From positions 3,286,001 to 3,350,000 of the forward strand of contig NC_079969.1 of the NCBI RefSeq assembly GCF_029852145.1: a stretch of DNA of 64,000 nucleotides, read 5' to 3'. The stretch comes from Microplitis mediator. Taxonomy: Eukaryota > Arthropoda > Insecta > Hymenoptera > Braconidae. The notes beneath the pieces are model-generated. The model ran no database searches, was not told where the DNA came from, and worked only from the letters and a program-made list of their open reading frames with translations. Positions within the stretch are counted from its first letter, which is position 1, and each line of letters opens with the position of its first letter. Positions 1-10,877 of this stretch are shown here, one piece after another. The position numbers and the translations under genes were made by a program.

Positions 1-909
1 GTAATGATAACAATTGATGATGGTAACGGTACTATCGAAAATGCTAATTTTAATTATTGAAAATTATAATTTTTACAATAGAAGATGGTAACACTTACCA
101 TTCCAAGTTGTAAAAATTCTTAACTAAGAATGTGTGTGTGCTCGCGTGAGTGTGTGCATGTGTACGTGTGGGGTATATGTGTGCACGTGTGTGTACATGT
201 GGTCGTGCGGGTGTGTGCGCAACCGTGTGCATGTGTGTGCGCCATGTGTGCGGGTAAGTGTGCGCATGGATGCGCGTGTTTGGGGGTAAGTGTGCGCATG
301 TGTGGAGGTAAGTGTGCGCAACCGTGTGCATGTGTGCGGGTAAGTGTGCGCATGTGTGGGGTAAATGTGGGCATGTGTGCGGGTAAGTGTGCGCATGTGT
401 GGGGTAAGAGTGCGCATGTGTGCGCGTGCATGGGGGTAATGTGCGCATGTGTGCGGGTAAGTGTGCGACCCCGTATTTATGTACATGTGTGCGTGCATGT
501 GCACAAGCGTAGATATATGTATGCATGTGCGTGCGTGTGTGTGTGTGTGTGTGTGTGAAATTAATCACTTCCCCAGTGAATAAAATTACACATAGTCAAG
601 CGTCAGACTATAACGTTTATATTTTAATTTTTTATTAGCTTAGATGGTCATCATTATTTTGGCTGATAGTAACCATTACCATCAGGTTATTAAGAATTAC
701 GATTTTTTATAATAGTAGAAATTATTTTAGATATTAACAGTTATAATTTCTGATTAACATATATAATTGTAAACTTTACCATACAGATGGTAGACACTAC
801 CATTCAGATCGTTTATTTAATAATTTAAATGATATTATCAATCATATAATTCAGTTTAAAAATTGTACTATAACTTGATGGTAACTTTTACCATAAAATT
901 TTCTCCGTG
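1..909. mobile_element. Right part of a TA-flanked inverted-repeat element
   Basis: The stretch is scattered with ATGGTAAC/GTTACCAT words and ends in TTTTCTCCGTG followed by TA. The same ending occurs on the elements at 4073-4955 and 11021-12917. Its left end lies outside the window. TA target sites point to a Tc1/mariner-type non-autonomous element. The GT-rich minisatellite at 130-560 sits inside it. There is no credible coding sequence. Confidence 0.5.
130..560. repeat. GT/GC-rich minisatellite
   Basis: An imperfect tandem repeat built from a ~22-bp unit of the type GTGTGCGGGTAAGTGTGCGC, ending in a pure (GT)n run near 536-557. The long open frames here on both strands (His/Thr-rich on one, Cys/Val-rich on the other) come from low complexity and are not genes. 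Confidence 0.9.
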
Positions 910-914
910 TAGAA

Positions 915-1660
915 TTTTTCATAAGGGCCTGACGAGGTCCTTATCAGGTTAACCTTATTTCAAATAAGGTCCCGATCAGGGTATCCTGACGAGAATCCTG
1001 ATATGGATGTAACGCTTAAGACCCATGAGGTCCTTATCGGGATTGCCTTATCAGGACCTTGCCAGGATATCCTCATCAAATCCTTATCAGGATTACCTTG
1101 TTAGTAATTATTTTTAAAAAAATATTAAATTGCAAAAAAAAATAAGAGAATTTTAATTCAATCGAGAATGTTATCTATCGTATTGAGAGCATTAATTAGA
1201 GGAAGTAAACATATTTTTTATTGATGAAAAAATCCCGATGACGTCTGGGCTCGAACCTGCGTCCTTTCGATTCAAAGTCCTCGATGCTATCCACTGCGCT
1301 GACATAAACAAGTGATCTTGAAAGTGTAAATATAATATTCATTATGATGTCAAAGAATAACTGATGAAGAAGTAAAAAATCTGTGCTGCAATGATTGACG
1401 TGATTTTTATATAATATTCTTTTGTACTTTTTTTAATTTTTAGCATGTAAATGAAATATTTAAAGAGATGGGATAACTTTTTTTTGAATAAGGATATCCT
1501 GACGAGGTCCTGATCAGGAACTCGTCGGGTTGACCCGGTGGCAAATAACTTTTTTTTTGAATAAGGATATCCTGATGAGGTCCTGACAAGGAACTTGTCA
1601 GGTATGCCCTAATAAGGCAAACCTTATATTAACCTGATAAGGTCCTTATGGTACTTCAGG
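915..1660. repeat. Clustered CCTGACGAGGTCC-type palindromic repeats
   Basis: Two clusters (about 925-1105 and 1490-1650) contain many variants of TCCTGACGAGGTCC and CCTTATCAGG, several self-complementary. The segment AAGGATATCCTGANGAGGTC occurs twice in direct orientation about 70 bp apart (1489 and 1560). No coding potential is seen. It is probably the interior of a foldback-type element. Confidence 0.6.
1229..1311 (-). other. tRNA-derived remnant (pseudo-tRNA or SINE head)
   Basis: On the minus strand a good A-box-like word (CAGCGCAGTGG) is followed about 30 bases later by a B-box-like GGTTCGAGCCC. A segment between them resembles an anticodon loop (CTTTGAA). The acceptor, anticodon and T stems pair poorly, so this is not a functional tRNA. 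It is more likely a tRNA-derived piece of a transposon. Confidence 0.4.
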
Positions 1661-1687
1661 CAAATCAGGACGAAGTTCTAGTCGGGC

Positions 1688-1857
1688 GACTCAGTACGGT
1701 GCTGGAAAAAAATTCTCGATTGTGGTGCAGCGCCACACTGATTACTGTGTAGAACCTGACTGAGTCGTGTGCGCATATCACTCAGTCAGGTTCCGCACAG
1801 TAATCAGTGTGGCGCTGCACCACAATCGAGCATTTTTTTCCAGCACCGTACTGAGTC
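1688..1857. repeat. Foldback element, ~77-nt arms
   Basis: A near-perfect inverted repeat: the arm beginning GACTCAGTACGGTGCTGG is mirrored by one ending CCAGCACCGTACTGAGTC, with a short loop around CGTGTGCGCATATC. A partial, diverged copy lies at 21313-21448. No gene is present. Confidence 0.85.
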
Positions 1858-1924
1858 GGGTGCAGAACAGCAACCAGTCGGGTTTCAATCTTTTTGTGTA
1901 CATTAATTTATTTACGATGCAATG

Positions 1925-3785
1925 ATAATATTTTTATATAATTTTGTAAGTTCTAATAAATTAACTCAGTATAGAGTAGAGGTATCATTTTCGGCGACTT
2001 GATAGCCAGTTTTGGATACTTTTAAATAAAATAATTTGTAAAATGGGCATTGATTTAATTAATTTTTTTATGTGTTATTCAAAAATTACAATGGAAGTTT
2101 TATTTAAAACGTTTTCATTTGTCAACATTAATATATATTGAATGTCCAGAAACGGAATAGTGGCCACAAATGGTCTTTCTACCCTAGTTTTAAATTGATC
2201 AAAAAACATCATTCGTTTGGGAAATACGAATAATTCGAATTTATATAAATTTTATTAGATATGAATTACTTACTCAATAATTATTGTTGACGAAAAATGA
2301 GTGTTGTCCAACAGGTAGTAACTGCAAAAAGATTACAAACTTACTGTTAATAATTGACTTTACAAGCCACCGTATTTATAGTCGATTTCAACGGCCATTT
2401 GGATTTTCCCATCTTCTTTGTCATCGACTGATATTTAGACACCTGATATCCCTCCTTCGCGTGCAAACCTTCCATCCTATTCTTCCACGCAACTACTCTT
2501 CTTATCTAAATTATCCGGTCATTTTTAAAAATATTATTTTTATTATTTCGTTGTTTTAAATACTCAGTGGATTATTTCCGGTGATCCGACTCCACAAAGG
2601 GCTGATCCTGTTCAAATATAATAGTATTTTGAACATTTAAATATTCTTATATAATTAATTTTCTTAACGCAAAATTATTATGAATTATACTTTCATACGT
2701 TGGGTGGTGTAAAAATTTAAAATATACACCGCCTAAATTTAACACCGAATTTGGTGAAATTTTCACACCGAGACATTTACACTACACCGGGTCCAAAAAA
2801 ATTTTTAGTGTAGGAAGAAAATTAAATAAATATGAGGAAGATATAGCGTATAAAATTCTGCGTCAAATAAGTATCCACATGATAGGTTTAAAAAATAGTC
2901 AAAATTTTGCATATTTAAAATTTCAAAAGTACGCAGAAATATAACTATCATATAATATGTCGATGTGGGTACTCATTTTAAAGGAAATTGAGAGAATAGT
3001 TGAAAATTCTAGGTGAAAATCGAATTTTACTTAACACCGAAAAATTTTGATAATTTATTTTTTACTTAAATTTAAAATTAAGAATTTCTAGGAATCGATA
3101 TTTTACTTAGCCTCAATACCATTCTTTGTTCGCTCGCTTATCAAATAAATTGTGTGGGTTTTTTCAAATGATGTTGATTACAATCAGTAATTATGTCTAC
3201 ATACTTACTGAAATATTAAAAAAAAAAAAAAAAACCCGTGAATAATAATTCTGATTAGGAAGAACTTTAATGAATTAAAATGTCTAAACTCATGTAAAAT
3301 TAAGTAACTATGAATAAATTTAATCGATAGAGAATTTTGCGTCTTCTTCAGCGAGTACTTTTGCTTACATATATATAAATATATATGAGAGGTAGAAGTG
3401 CGCAAAATTGCGCGCACTTACCCCAATGTAAGGGTAAGCATACTTAGTTTATTAATTCAAATTTACATACAAACATCTACAAAATATCGATGTGGGCATC
3501 ATCTCGCATTGATCTACGAAAAATCAAAAAATCGAACGTTGCAGTAACAGTTAGCGTTCAGGATCAGTCTTTTGAAGAGTCGGACTACCGGAAATAATCT
3601 ACTGAGTATTTAAAACAACAAAATAATAAATATAATACTTTTAAAAATGACCGAATAATTTAGATAAAGGCAGGTGCCTAAATATCGGTCGAAGACAAAG
3701 AAGACGGGAAAATCCAAATGGGCGTTGAAATCGACCATTAATACGGTGGCTTGTAAAGTCAATTATTAACCGCAAGTTTTGAAAC
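1925..3785. repeat. Duplicated knottin-leader block without a gene
   Basis: This block is closely similar to about 7190-10140, the region between the two head-to-head knottin genes. It carries one leader on the minus strand (TATA at 2373-2380) and a degenerate one on the plus strand near 3736. The minus leader runs into the foldback element at 1688-1857 before any coding exon, and the plus leader stops near 3785. It is therefore a duplicated intergenic region that has lost, or never had, its genes. A GGTGTAAAA-rich inverted-repeat element lies at about 2697-2815 and an ATGAGTACCCACA-type foldback at about 2866-2983. Confidence 0.65.
2373..2380 (-). promoter_or_regulatory. TATA box of an orphan knottin-type leader
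   Basis: On the minus strand TATAAATA is followed by ACGGTGGCTTGTAAAGTC, identical in layout to the sequence upstream of the intact knottin genes. No coding exon follows in this copy. Confidence 0.4.
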
Positions 3786-4072
3786 AACTAATAGTGATTT
3801 TTTGTAAAGTAAATTTTTTATAAATCTAAGCTATTGTATTTGTCTTCAGTGAAATTTTGACCCATCTAAAGATTTTGAGAATGTCAAGACACGAGAGAAT
3901 ATTTTAAAACTTGAAGAGATTGAAACCGTATATACAATAACTTTTTTAGGCTTGAAAACGGCGTAAAGATTTGGAGTTTGCTCGCAGGGTCAATCGTTTC
4001 CCAGATTTTTTTATTTTTACAATTTTTTTTATTGTGCAGGTTGATGAAGAACGATGTATGTTATCTTATGTA

Positions 4073-4955
4073 CACGGAGAAAATTAAATAATTGCAGTTA
4101 CTATCTATTTATGGTAAAATTTTTTACCATCAACCCGATGGTAGTGACAACTATCTGGATGATTGTATAAATCATATTTATGGTAACTGTTACAATCATG
4201 TATGTTAATTAGAGATAGTTACAGTTATCATTTTAAATAGTTGTATTTACGATCTAGATGGTTACAGTTACCATCAGAAATTGTAGTAGTTCGAAAAATA
4301 GTTCGATTTAGATTCGAAAAATATGTCCGCCAAGTACTGAACAGTGTCTTAAACGTACTGACAGTTTTAAATTTAGAAACATATCAGAATCATTAGATGA
4401 AATTTCTGATAAAAATGAACCTGATAATAACAATGTTTTAGGTCTTTTAGACAATGTTTTACAAGACATTGATTCAAGCTCCGGTCAAAACATTAATGAC
4501 GTGCGTTTATCTGATTTTAGCTGTTGTTATTTTATTTAAATTTTTATAAAATTAATTTCTTTACAAAATTAACTTGTACGTTAATACTTATTTTTTAGAA
4601 TAATAATCAAGGCCTCAATCGCAATTTACCATCCGTACAAAATTTATTGAATTTTTGATCAATTTTTTTTATAGCATTTAATAATATATATTATTTATCA
4701 GTGATAAATTATCACTATCCTTGATAGGAAACATTATTATCCTGATGGTAAATATTACCATCCTGATAGTAGTTGTAATCATCTTAATGGTTACTGTTAT
4801 CATCCTGATGGTAACTGTTACTATAAAAAATGATAACTGCAATTATAAAAAATTGTAGCACTAACCATCTTTATACTGAAAAATTTTTTAATCATCCTAG
4901 ATGATTGCAGCTACAAATTTAGTATGATAACTCCAATCATTTATTTTTCTCCGTG
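4073..4955. mobile_element. TA-flanked TIR element, CACGGAG family
   Basis: It begins CACGGAGAAAA and ends TTTTTCTCCGTG, with TA on both sides. The interior is full of ATGGTAAC/GTTACCAT words. The paralogous empty site near 21728 confirms the left boundary. It encodes no transposase, so it is a non-autonomous Tc1/mariner-type element. Confidence 0.8.
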
Positions 4956-4957
4956 TA

Positions 4958-5403
4958 CACTGTAAAAAGAGCAGTGTTAAAAATGGACTCCTTTTCACTC
5001 CACCCGGTGTAAAAATGAAATTACACCGGTGTAGGAGGAGTAATTCACCGGTTTTAAAAATACCGGTGTTAAAGCGGGGTAACCGGTATAAAAGCGGAGT
5101 AAAACCGGTGTAAAAGCGGAGTAATATCGGTTTGAAAGCGGGGTAAACTGCGTCCGCTTGGAGTATTAACTTTAAAGATTATAAAACACAAAAAATGTCA
5201 GTTCTTTATGAAAAAATATCATTTATCAACTAGTATAGTGATCGAGTAAGTAAAAATATTCACAAAGTAAAATATTTTAACACCGGTCTAGAATATTTAC
5301 ACCGGCGGCGGCGTTATTTTCACACCGTTTTTGGGGGTAAATTTAACACCGCTAATTTTAACACCTACACCGCTTGGACTTACCCCGGTGATTTTTTACG
5401 GTG
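4958..5403. mobile_element. TA-flanked TIR element, CACYGTAAAAA family
   Basis: It starts CACTGTAAAAAGAGC and ends TTTTTTACGGTG, each end abutting TA. The interior is made of ACCGGTGTAAA/TTTACACCGGT words. It lies directly beside the element ending at 4955, sharing the TA between them. Related GGTGTAAAA-rich pieces occur near 2697-2815, 9040-9150 and 22222-22350. Confidence 0.8.
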
Positions 5404-6072
5404 TATGTATACATATGTGAGATGTACATATGCATGTATTTCAATGGAAAACAAGTATAGATTGTTGACACTCATTTTAAAGGACATGAAATTCTCAGCT
5501 GATCTACGGTATCAAAGCTGATTTTAAATATGTAAATGTCATAATTAAAATGCGAAAATATTTATTAACGTCAGAACAACTATTTCTGGATTTTAAATAC
5601 ATATTTAATAAAATGTTGAAGGGAATATATGTGAAGCGTAATTCAAAATAAAGCACTTCAATTTAGAAAAACCCAATCTAATCGCGATCACGTTAATTAC
5701 TTAGACGTGTCATTAGTGTTTATAAAATTATGAACAAGACGAGCAGGATTGTGGTGACTTTTTGAAGATTATACTTTGTTTTAGTAGGAAATGTTTTGTT
5801 TTAAGAATTATAAGTCAAGGAAACAAATTTTCTTAAATTAAAATTTTTTTTCTCAGTGCATGAGGACAAAAACAATAACTTGAATTTATAAGAAATACAT
5901 CTAAAAAAAAAGTCAATATTAGTTTTTCACATATTTTATTATTGTCATCGCATACAGATTATTTGGGTACAAAAAATAAATTTTTTTTTCAGTTATTGTC
6001 GGCCCTGTTAACGTGAGCTGCATATATTTTTTTCTTAGCATGCGATTATATGTACCTCGAAAAGTATTATTA

Positions 6073-6862
6073 TCATTCACATACAAGAGAATAGACGGTA
6101 TGATGATCTTGTGACCACGAGTTGTCAAAATAGACATGAGCTCTCGGGCGGCAGACTCCAGGTGGACAGCAATCGTTAGAAGTTGAGCACTAATAATAAT
6201 AATGTTAATTAATTTCATAGAATTAGAAAAAATTTTTCTCATAATATTTCAAATAGTGAATTTGTTATCTTTATTTATTTACGTAGAGGAGTAGAGAGCA
6301 AAGTGGGCCCCTCAAAATTTTCTATTCGTCCATAAATTCGGACGGATAATAGCTTATCGAAATTTCTTATGCAATGAGGGCTAAAATAGACCACCGAAAC
6401 TGTTCATTAAATAAAATTTATTAAGAAAGTTGAAGATAATAAAATTACGTTTTAAAGTTATATCGCAGCAGACTATTAAAGTGACTTTTATATTATTAAA
6501 ATACAATTGTTTTATAGTTATTTGCAAATATCACACCGTAAAGAATAAGAAATATAAAATCCGAAATTTTTTGGACGGCCCAGTTTGCTCCTAATTTTCG
6601 ATTTTTAAATTTTAATGGACGCAGCATAATGAAGTGAAAATAAGGATCAAGGGTCTAAAAAGAAGTAAACGCGTAAGAAAAATTAACGATATTGTAATTA
6701 TTTTACTTAAGGGGCCCACTTTGCCCCCCCCCCACTCCCCTATTTTATGCTTACCGCTGATCCAGGGCCACTGCAATAATCCCTCGATGAACTCACGAAA
6801 GTGACTTGCAACATTGCAATAACAACAAGGACGGCAATAAATCCAAATAGTATCTTTGACAT
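6073..6862 (-). CDS. Secreted cystine-knot (knottin-like) peptide, copy 1
   Basis: Two exons: 6755-6862 (36 codons) and 6073-6189 (38 codons plus stop), joined at phase 0 across GT/AG sites, giving 74 residues. Residues 1 to about 24 form a signal peptide almost identical to those of the other two copies. The six cysteines are C30-x6-C37-x5-C43-C44-x4-C49-x23-C73, the inhibitor-cystine-knot order C..C..CC..C..C. Exon 2 opens exactly on the second cysteine codon, as in the paralogues. The intron contains a 459-bp TIR element. Members of this fold act as venom ion-channel blockers, protease inhibitors, antimicrobial peptides, or parasitoid/polydnavirus cys-motif proteins. Which applies here is not visible. 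The gene faces away from copy 2. Confidence 0.72.
6284..6742. mobile_element. TIR element (AGGGGAGTGGGG family) in knottin intron
   Basis: Ends near TAGAGGAGTAGAGAGC on the left and CCCCACTCCCCTA on the right, with GCAAAGTGGGCCC just inside each end. It occupies most of the intron of knottin copy 1. Relatives are at 29607-30360 and 39686-39912. It encodes no protein. Confidence 0.7.
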
Positions 6863-7368
6863 TTTTTCAATCGAAATTGATCTGCTTCCAAAACTAGATA
6901 ATTTCAGTTTTTGATTAATCCACAGGTTTTATGTTTCAGTTGTTAATTTTTTATGCATAAATTGAATGCTTTCTAGTTTTTAAATAATAAAAACTTTGTG
7001 CGAATATAAAAACTATGAATAATAAATAACGGATTTGTGCAGGAGTTTAAATTCTACGATCAATGAGTACCCGCACGTAACGGGCTTATAAATTAACAAA
7101 TTACGAAATTTTAATTTTTATTTAATATATATTAGTTTCTGTACTTGAATTAGAGGAAATTTTTCATTCATTTATTATACGATCTAATAAATTCGAGTTC
7201 TAATAAATTGACTCAGTATAGAGTAGAGGTATCTTTTTCGACGACTTAGGAGCCAGTTTTGAACACTTCAAAAATTTTAAATTAAATAATTTTTAAGATT
7301 AGCATTGATTTCATTAATTTTTTAATGTGTTATCTAAAATTACAATGAATGTTTTATTTTAAACTTTT

Positions 7369-8325
7369 GGTTATGTAAGGGGGTTCTTTATATAAATGAA
7401 TGTGAATTAACTTAACAACGATTTATTAAATTTTAAAGTTACACGCGTGAACATAAAAATAGATGAATTGACCGGCGAGGCTTGTGGGTTCGGAGGTCGA
7501 GAGGAACTGTCTTTTCTGAATCTCATCCTTCGGGTCCTTCACTCATTTTTTTGAGAGGGGGTACCGAGGGATAGTACTCATAGAAAAACTAGAAAAGTAG
7601 AGATAGTATGTATAGGGATGCAAGCTGAGTGCAAAAAGAGAGTTAGAAATAGAGAAAAGAAAGAGAGAAACAATTCTAATGAGATACTGGGTCCGGGTCG
7701 CTGGCCAGCCGACGACGGGCCCTAATCCTTTAATTGCCTTCGGAAAAAATAGGTAAAAAAAATAGGTCATAAAGATTGAGGATGTGACAAAAAGATTTGG
7801 GAAAAACCCACAAGTCTTAGCCGACAACATTTACAAAATATTTATCTTAATCTTATAACAATTGCACACTTAAGTTTTATAATATTCTTGCCAGCTGCAG
7901 ATGTGAATTTTATTACATTGTCAGAATATTACAATAAACTAAAATTTCCCAAAATATTCTGCAGCGGACAAAACTATTCCCATGTTGCTCAGCATCACCG
8001 CTTAAATTATAATCCCGTATAATTTATGGTGTTGCTTCACAGTTGGGCTAAAATACAAAATAAAATAGTTAAAATAAAATATTTAAAATAAAAAGTTACA
8101 AATTAATAATCATAATATTTAGCACTACTACTAATAATTAATAAAAGATTCCACTACTAACTACAAGTTAATAATCATCCTAACTGACACTAACGTTATC
8201 TAAATCGCTAAGTAAATGAATGCAAATATTTGATAATTAATTAATTCAATAATAATAATAATAATAATAAGAATAATTAAAATACGTTAAACTGCCGGGA
8301 GTGGGTGGAAAGAATGACCCCCCAC
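7369..8325. mobile_element. ~957-bp insertion with 8-bp flanking repeat
   Basis: AAACTTTT occurs at 7361-7368 and again at 8326-8333. The paralogous blocks near 2110 and 10310 lack everything between. An 8-bp target duplication suggests a hAT-type transposon, although the ends (GGTTATGTAAGGGGG and GACCCCCCAC) pair poorly. No transposase-like ORF is recognised; a weak open frame at 7543-7830 on the minus strand has no features of a gene. Confidence 0.55.
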
Positions 8326-8385
8326 AAACTTTTCTATTTATCAAAATTAATATATATTGGATGTCCAGAAACGGAATAGTGGCCA

Positions 8386-8644
8386 CCCGATGAAAAAAGA
8401 ATTTATACAATTGTATAGAATTATATATCAATTATATATGAACTATATATAATTATATGTAGACTATACATAATTGGATAGAAAAAATGGCCCGATCCAA
8501 TTGTATAAAATTGTATATAATTATACAGACTTGTATACAATTTGTATAAAATTGTATACAATTTCTATACAGTTGTATACAATTGCATCGGGCCATTTTT
8601 TGTATATAATTTTATACAATTGTATAAAATCTTTTTTCATCGGG
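8386..8644. mobile_element. Foldback element with CCCGATG ends
   Basis: It begins CCCGATGAAAAAAG and ends CTTTTTTCATCGGG. The interior is a palindromic set of ATACAATTGTATA words containing a second inverted pair (ATGGCCCGAT and ATCGGGCCAT). The empty site GGCCACAAAT is preserved in the paralogous copies near 2161 and 10263, so the insertion duplicated two bases (CA). Confidence 0.85.
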
Positions 8645-8856
8645 CACAAATAGTCTTGTTACCCTAGTTTTAAATTGATCAAAAAATATTATTCGTTCGG
8701 GAAACACGAATAATTCGAATTTATATAAATTTTATTACATATGAATTACTTACTCAATAATTAATTATTGTTAACAAAAAATGAGTGTTGTCTAACAGAT
8801 AGTAACTGCAAGAAGATTACAAACTTACTGTTAATAATTGACTTTACAAGCCACCG

Positions 8857-8864
8857 TATTTATA
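8857..8864 (-). promoter_or_regulatory. Probable TATA box of knottin copy 1
   Basis: TATAAATA on the minus strand sits in a leader conserved in all knottin-associated blocks. The start codon is about 2 kb downstream, with two transposon insertions between, so a spliced 5' leader is likely. The transcription start is inferred only. Confidence 0.45.
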
Positions 8865-10045
8865 GTCGATTTCAACGGCCGTTTGGATTTTCCCCTCTTC
8901 TTTATCATTGACTGATATTTCGACACCTGATATCTCTCCTTCGCGTCCGAATCTTCCATCCTGTTCTTTCACGCAACTACTGCTTTTATCTATATTTTTC
9001 GGTCATTTTTTAAAATATTATTATTTTTTTACTTTCATACGTTTGGCGGTGTAAAAATTTTAAATACACACCGCCTAAATTTAACACCAAATTTGGTGGA
9101 ATTTTCACACCGAGACATTTACACTACACCAAGTCCAAAAAAATTTTTAAGTGTAGGAAAAAATTAAATAAATATGAGGAAGATATAGCTCATAAAATTC
9201 TGAGTAAAAATCGAATTTTACTAAAAATCATAAAAATTTTTTTAATTTGTTTTTTACTTTAATTTAAAACTAATAATTTCTTGTAATCGATATTTCGATT
9301 GGCCTCAATGTCATTCTTTGTTCGCACGCTTATCAAATAAATTGTGTGGGTTTTTTCAAATGATGTCGATTACAATCAGTAATTATGTCTACATACTTAC
9401 TGAAATATTAAAAAAAAAAAAAAAAAACCGTGAATAATTATTCTGATCTAGAAGAACTTTAATGAATTAAAATATCTAAACTCAGGTAAAATCAAGTAAC
9501 TATGAATAAATTGAATCGATAGAGAATTTGGCGCCTTCTTCAGCGAGTACTTTTGCCTACATATATATAGAAATATATTTATATGGGGGATAGAAGTGCG
9601 CAATTTTTCTTCAAATTTTTATCAAGTTGAAAATTTCAAGTGGAATAAAGCTTCGTCAATCTGCGTGCACTTACCCCAATGTAAGTAAGGGTAAGTGTAC
9701 TTAGTTTAATAATTCAAACTGACATACAAACATCTACAAAATATCGCTATGGGCATCATCTCGCATTGATCTACGGAAGATAAAAAAATCGAGCGTAGCA
9801 GTAACAGTTAGCGTTCAGGATCAGCCCTTTGATGAGTCGGACTACCGGAAATAATCTACTGAGTATTTAAATCAATGAAATAATAAAAATAATATTTTAA
9901 AAAATGACCGGAAAATATAGATAAAAGCAGTAGTCTCGTGGAAGAACGGGATGGAAGATTCGGACGCAAAGGAGGGTTATCAGGTGACTAAATATCGGTC
10001 GAAGACAAAGAAGAGGGGGAAATTCAAATGCGCGTTGAAATCGAC

Positions 10046-10053
10046 TATAAATA
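10046..10053 (+). promoter_or_regulatory. Probable TATA box of knottin copy 2
   Basis: TATAAATA is followed by ACGGTGGCTTTTAAAGTC, in mirror image to the leader of copy 1. The two TATA boxes are about 1.2 kb apart and divergent. The coding start lies about 830 bp downstream. A GTAAGT at 10082-10087 could be the donor of a leader intron. Confidence 0.45.
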
Positions 10054-10877
10054 CGGTGGCTTTTAAAGTCGATTATTAACAGTAAGTTTGTAATCTTCTT
10101 GCAGTTACTACCTGTTAGACAACACTCATTTTTTGTCAACAATAATTATTAATTGAGTAAGTAATTCATATTTAATAAAATATATATAAATTCGAATTAT
10201 TCGTCTTTCCCAAACGAATGATATTTTTTGATCAATTTAAAACTAGGGCAGAAAGACCATTTGTGGCCACTATTCCGTTTTTGGACATTCAATATATATT
10301 AATTTTAATAAATAAAAAAGTTTAAAAAAAAACATTCATTTCTTTCGCTAGAAATGATACCTCTACTCTATACTGAGTCAATTTATTAGAACTTACAAAA
10401 TTATATAAAAATCTTATCGTTGCTTCGTAAAGAAATTAATGTAGAATTATCTCTAATTCAAGTACTTAAACTAATATGTATTCAATAAAAATAAAAATCT
10501 CGAAATTTGTTAATTTATAAACCGTTACCCCTGATTGAGAAACCTAATTTGAAATAATTCAAACCCGATCCGAAATAATTCAAAACTGGCAAAACTGACT
10601 ATATATAGATATACACTTTTGCATGGATTGAATCATTCCAAATGAAATTTCTGAATCAGGGACGTGCGGGTACTCATTGATCGTAGAATTTAAACTTCTG
10701 CACAAATCCATTATTTATTATTAATAGTTTTTATATTTGCATAAAGTTTTTGTTATTTAAAAGCTAGAAAGAGTTCAATTTATGTATAGAAAATTAACAA
10801 CTGAAACATAAAACCTGTTGATTAATCAAAAACTAAAATTATCTAGCTTTGGAATCAGATCAATTTCGATTGAAAAA

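Larger units (their letters stand above)
3790..5760. repeat. Segmental duplicate of 21450-22080, carrying two insertions
   Basis: The outer parts (3797-4072 and 5404-5760) match 21450-22080 almost base for base. The intervening 4073-5403 is absent from the second copy and consists of two TA-flanked elements. No gene is seen. Confidence 0.75.

Noticed and set aside
95..568. Long overlapping open frames on both strands, His/Thr-rich or Cys/Val-rich
   Set aside because: They arise from the GT-rich minisatellite; no start context, splice sites or composition change supports a gene.
1490..1660. CTGANGAG words resembling a hammerhead ribozyme core
   Set aside because: The required GAAA segment and three-way stems around a cleavage site could not be found; the words are part of a palindromic repeat.
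2284..2559. Small Cys-containing frame recurring in the knottin leaders (also near 8770, 9897-10142 minus, 32361-32636 minus)
   Set aside because: It starts at TTG, has no signal peptide or acceptor site, and lies antisense to the probable TATA-driven leader. Its recurrence is explained by duplication of the block.
5919..6242. 107-codon minus-strand frame
   Set aside because: It overlaps knottin exon 2 in another frame; the spliced two-exon model with the conserved cysteine pattern is better supported.
7543..7830. 95-codon minus-strand frame inside the 957-bp insertion
   Set aside because: No transposase or other recognisable motif, and no paralogue supports it.
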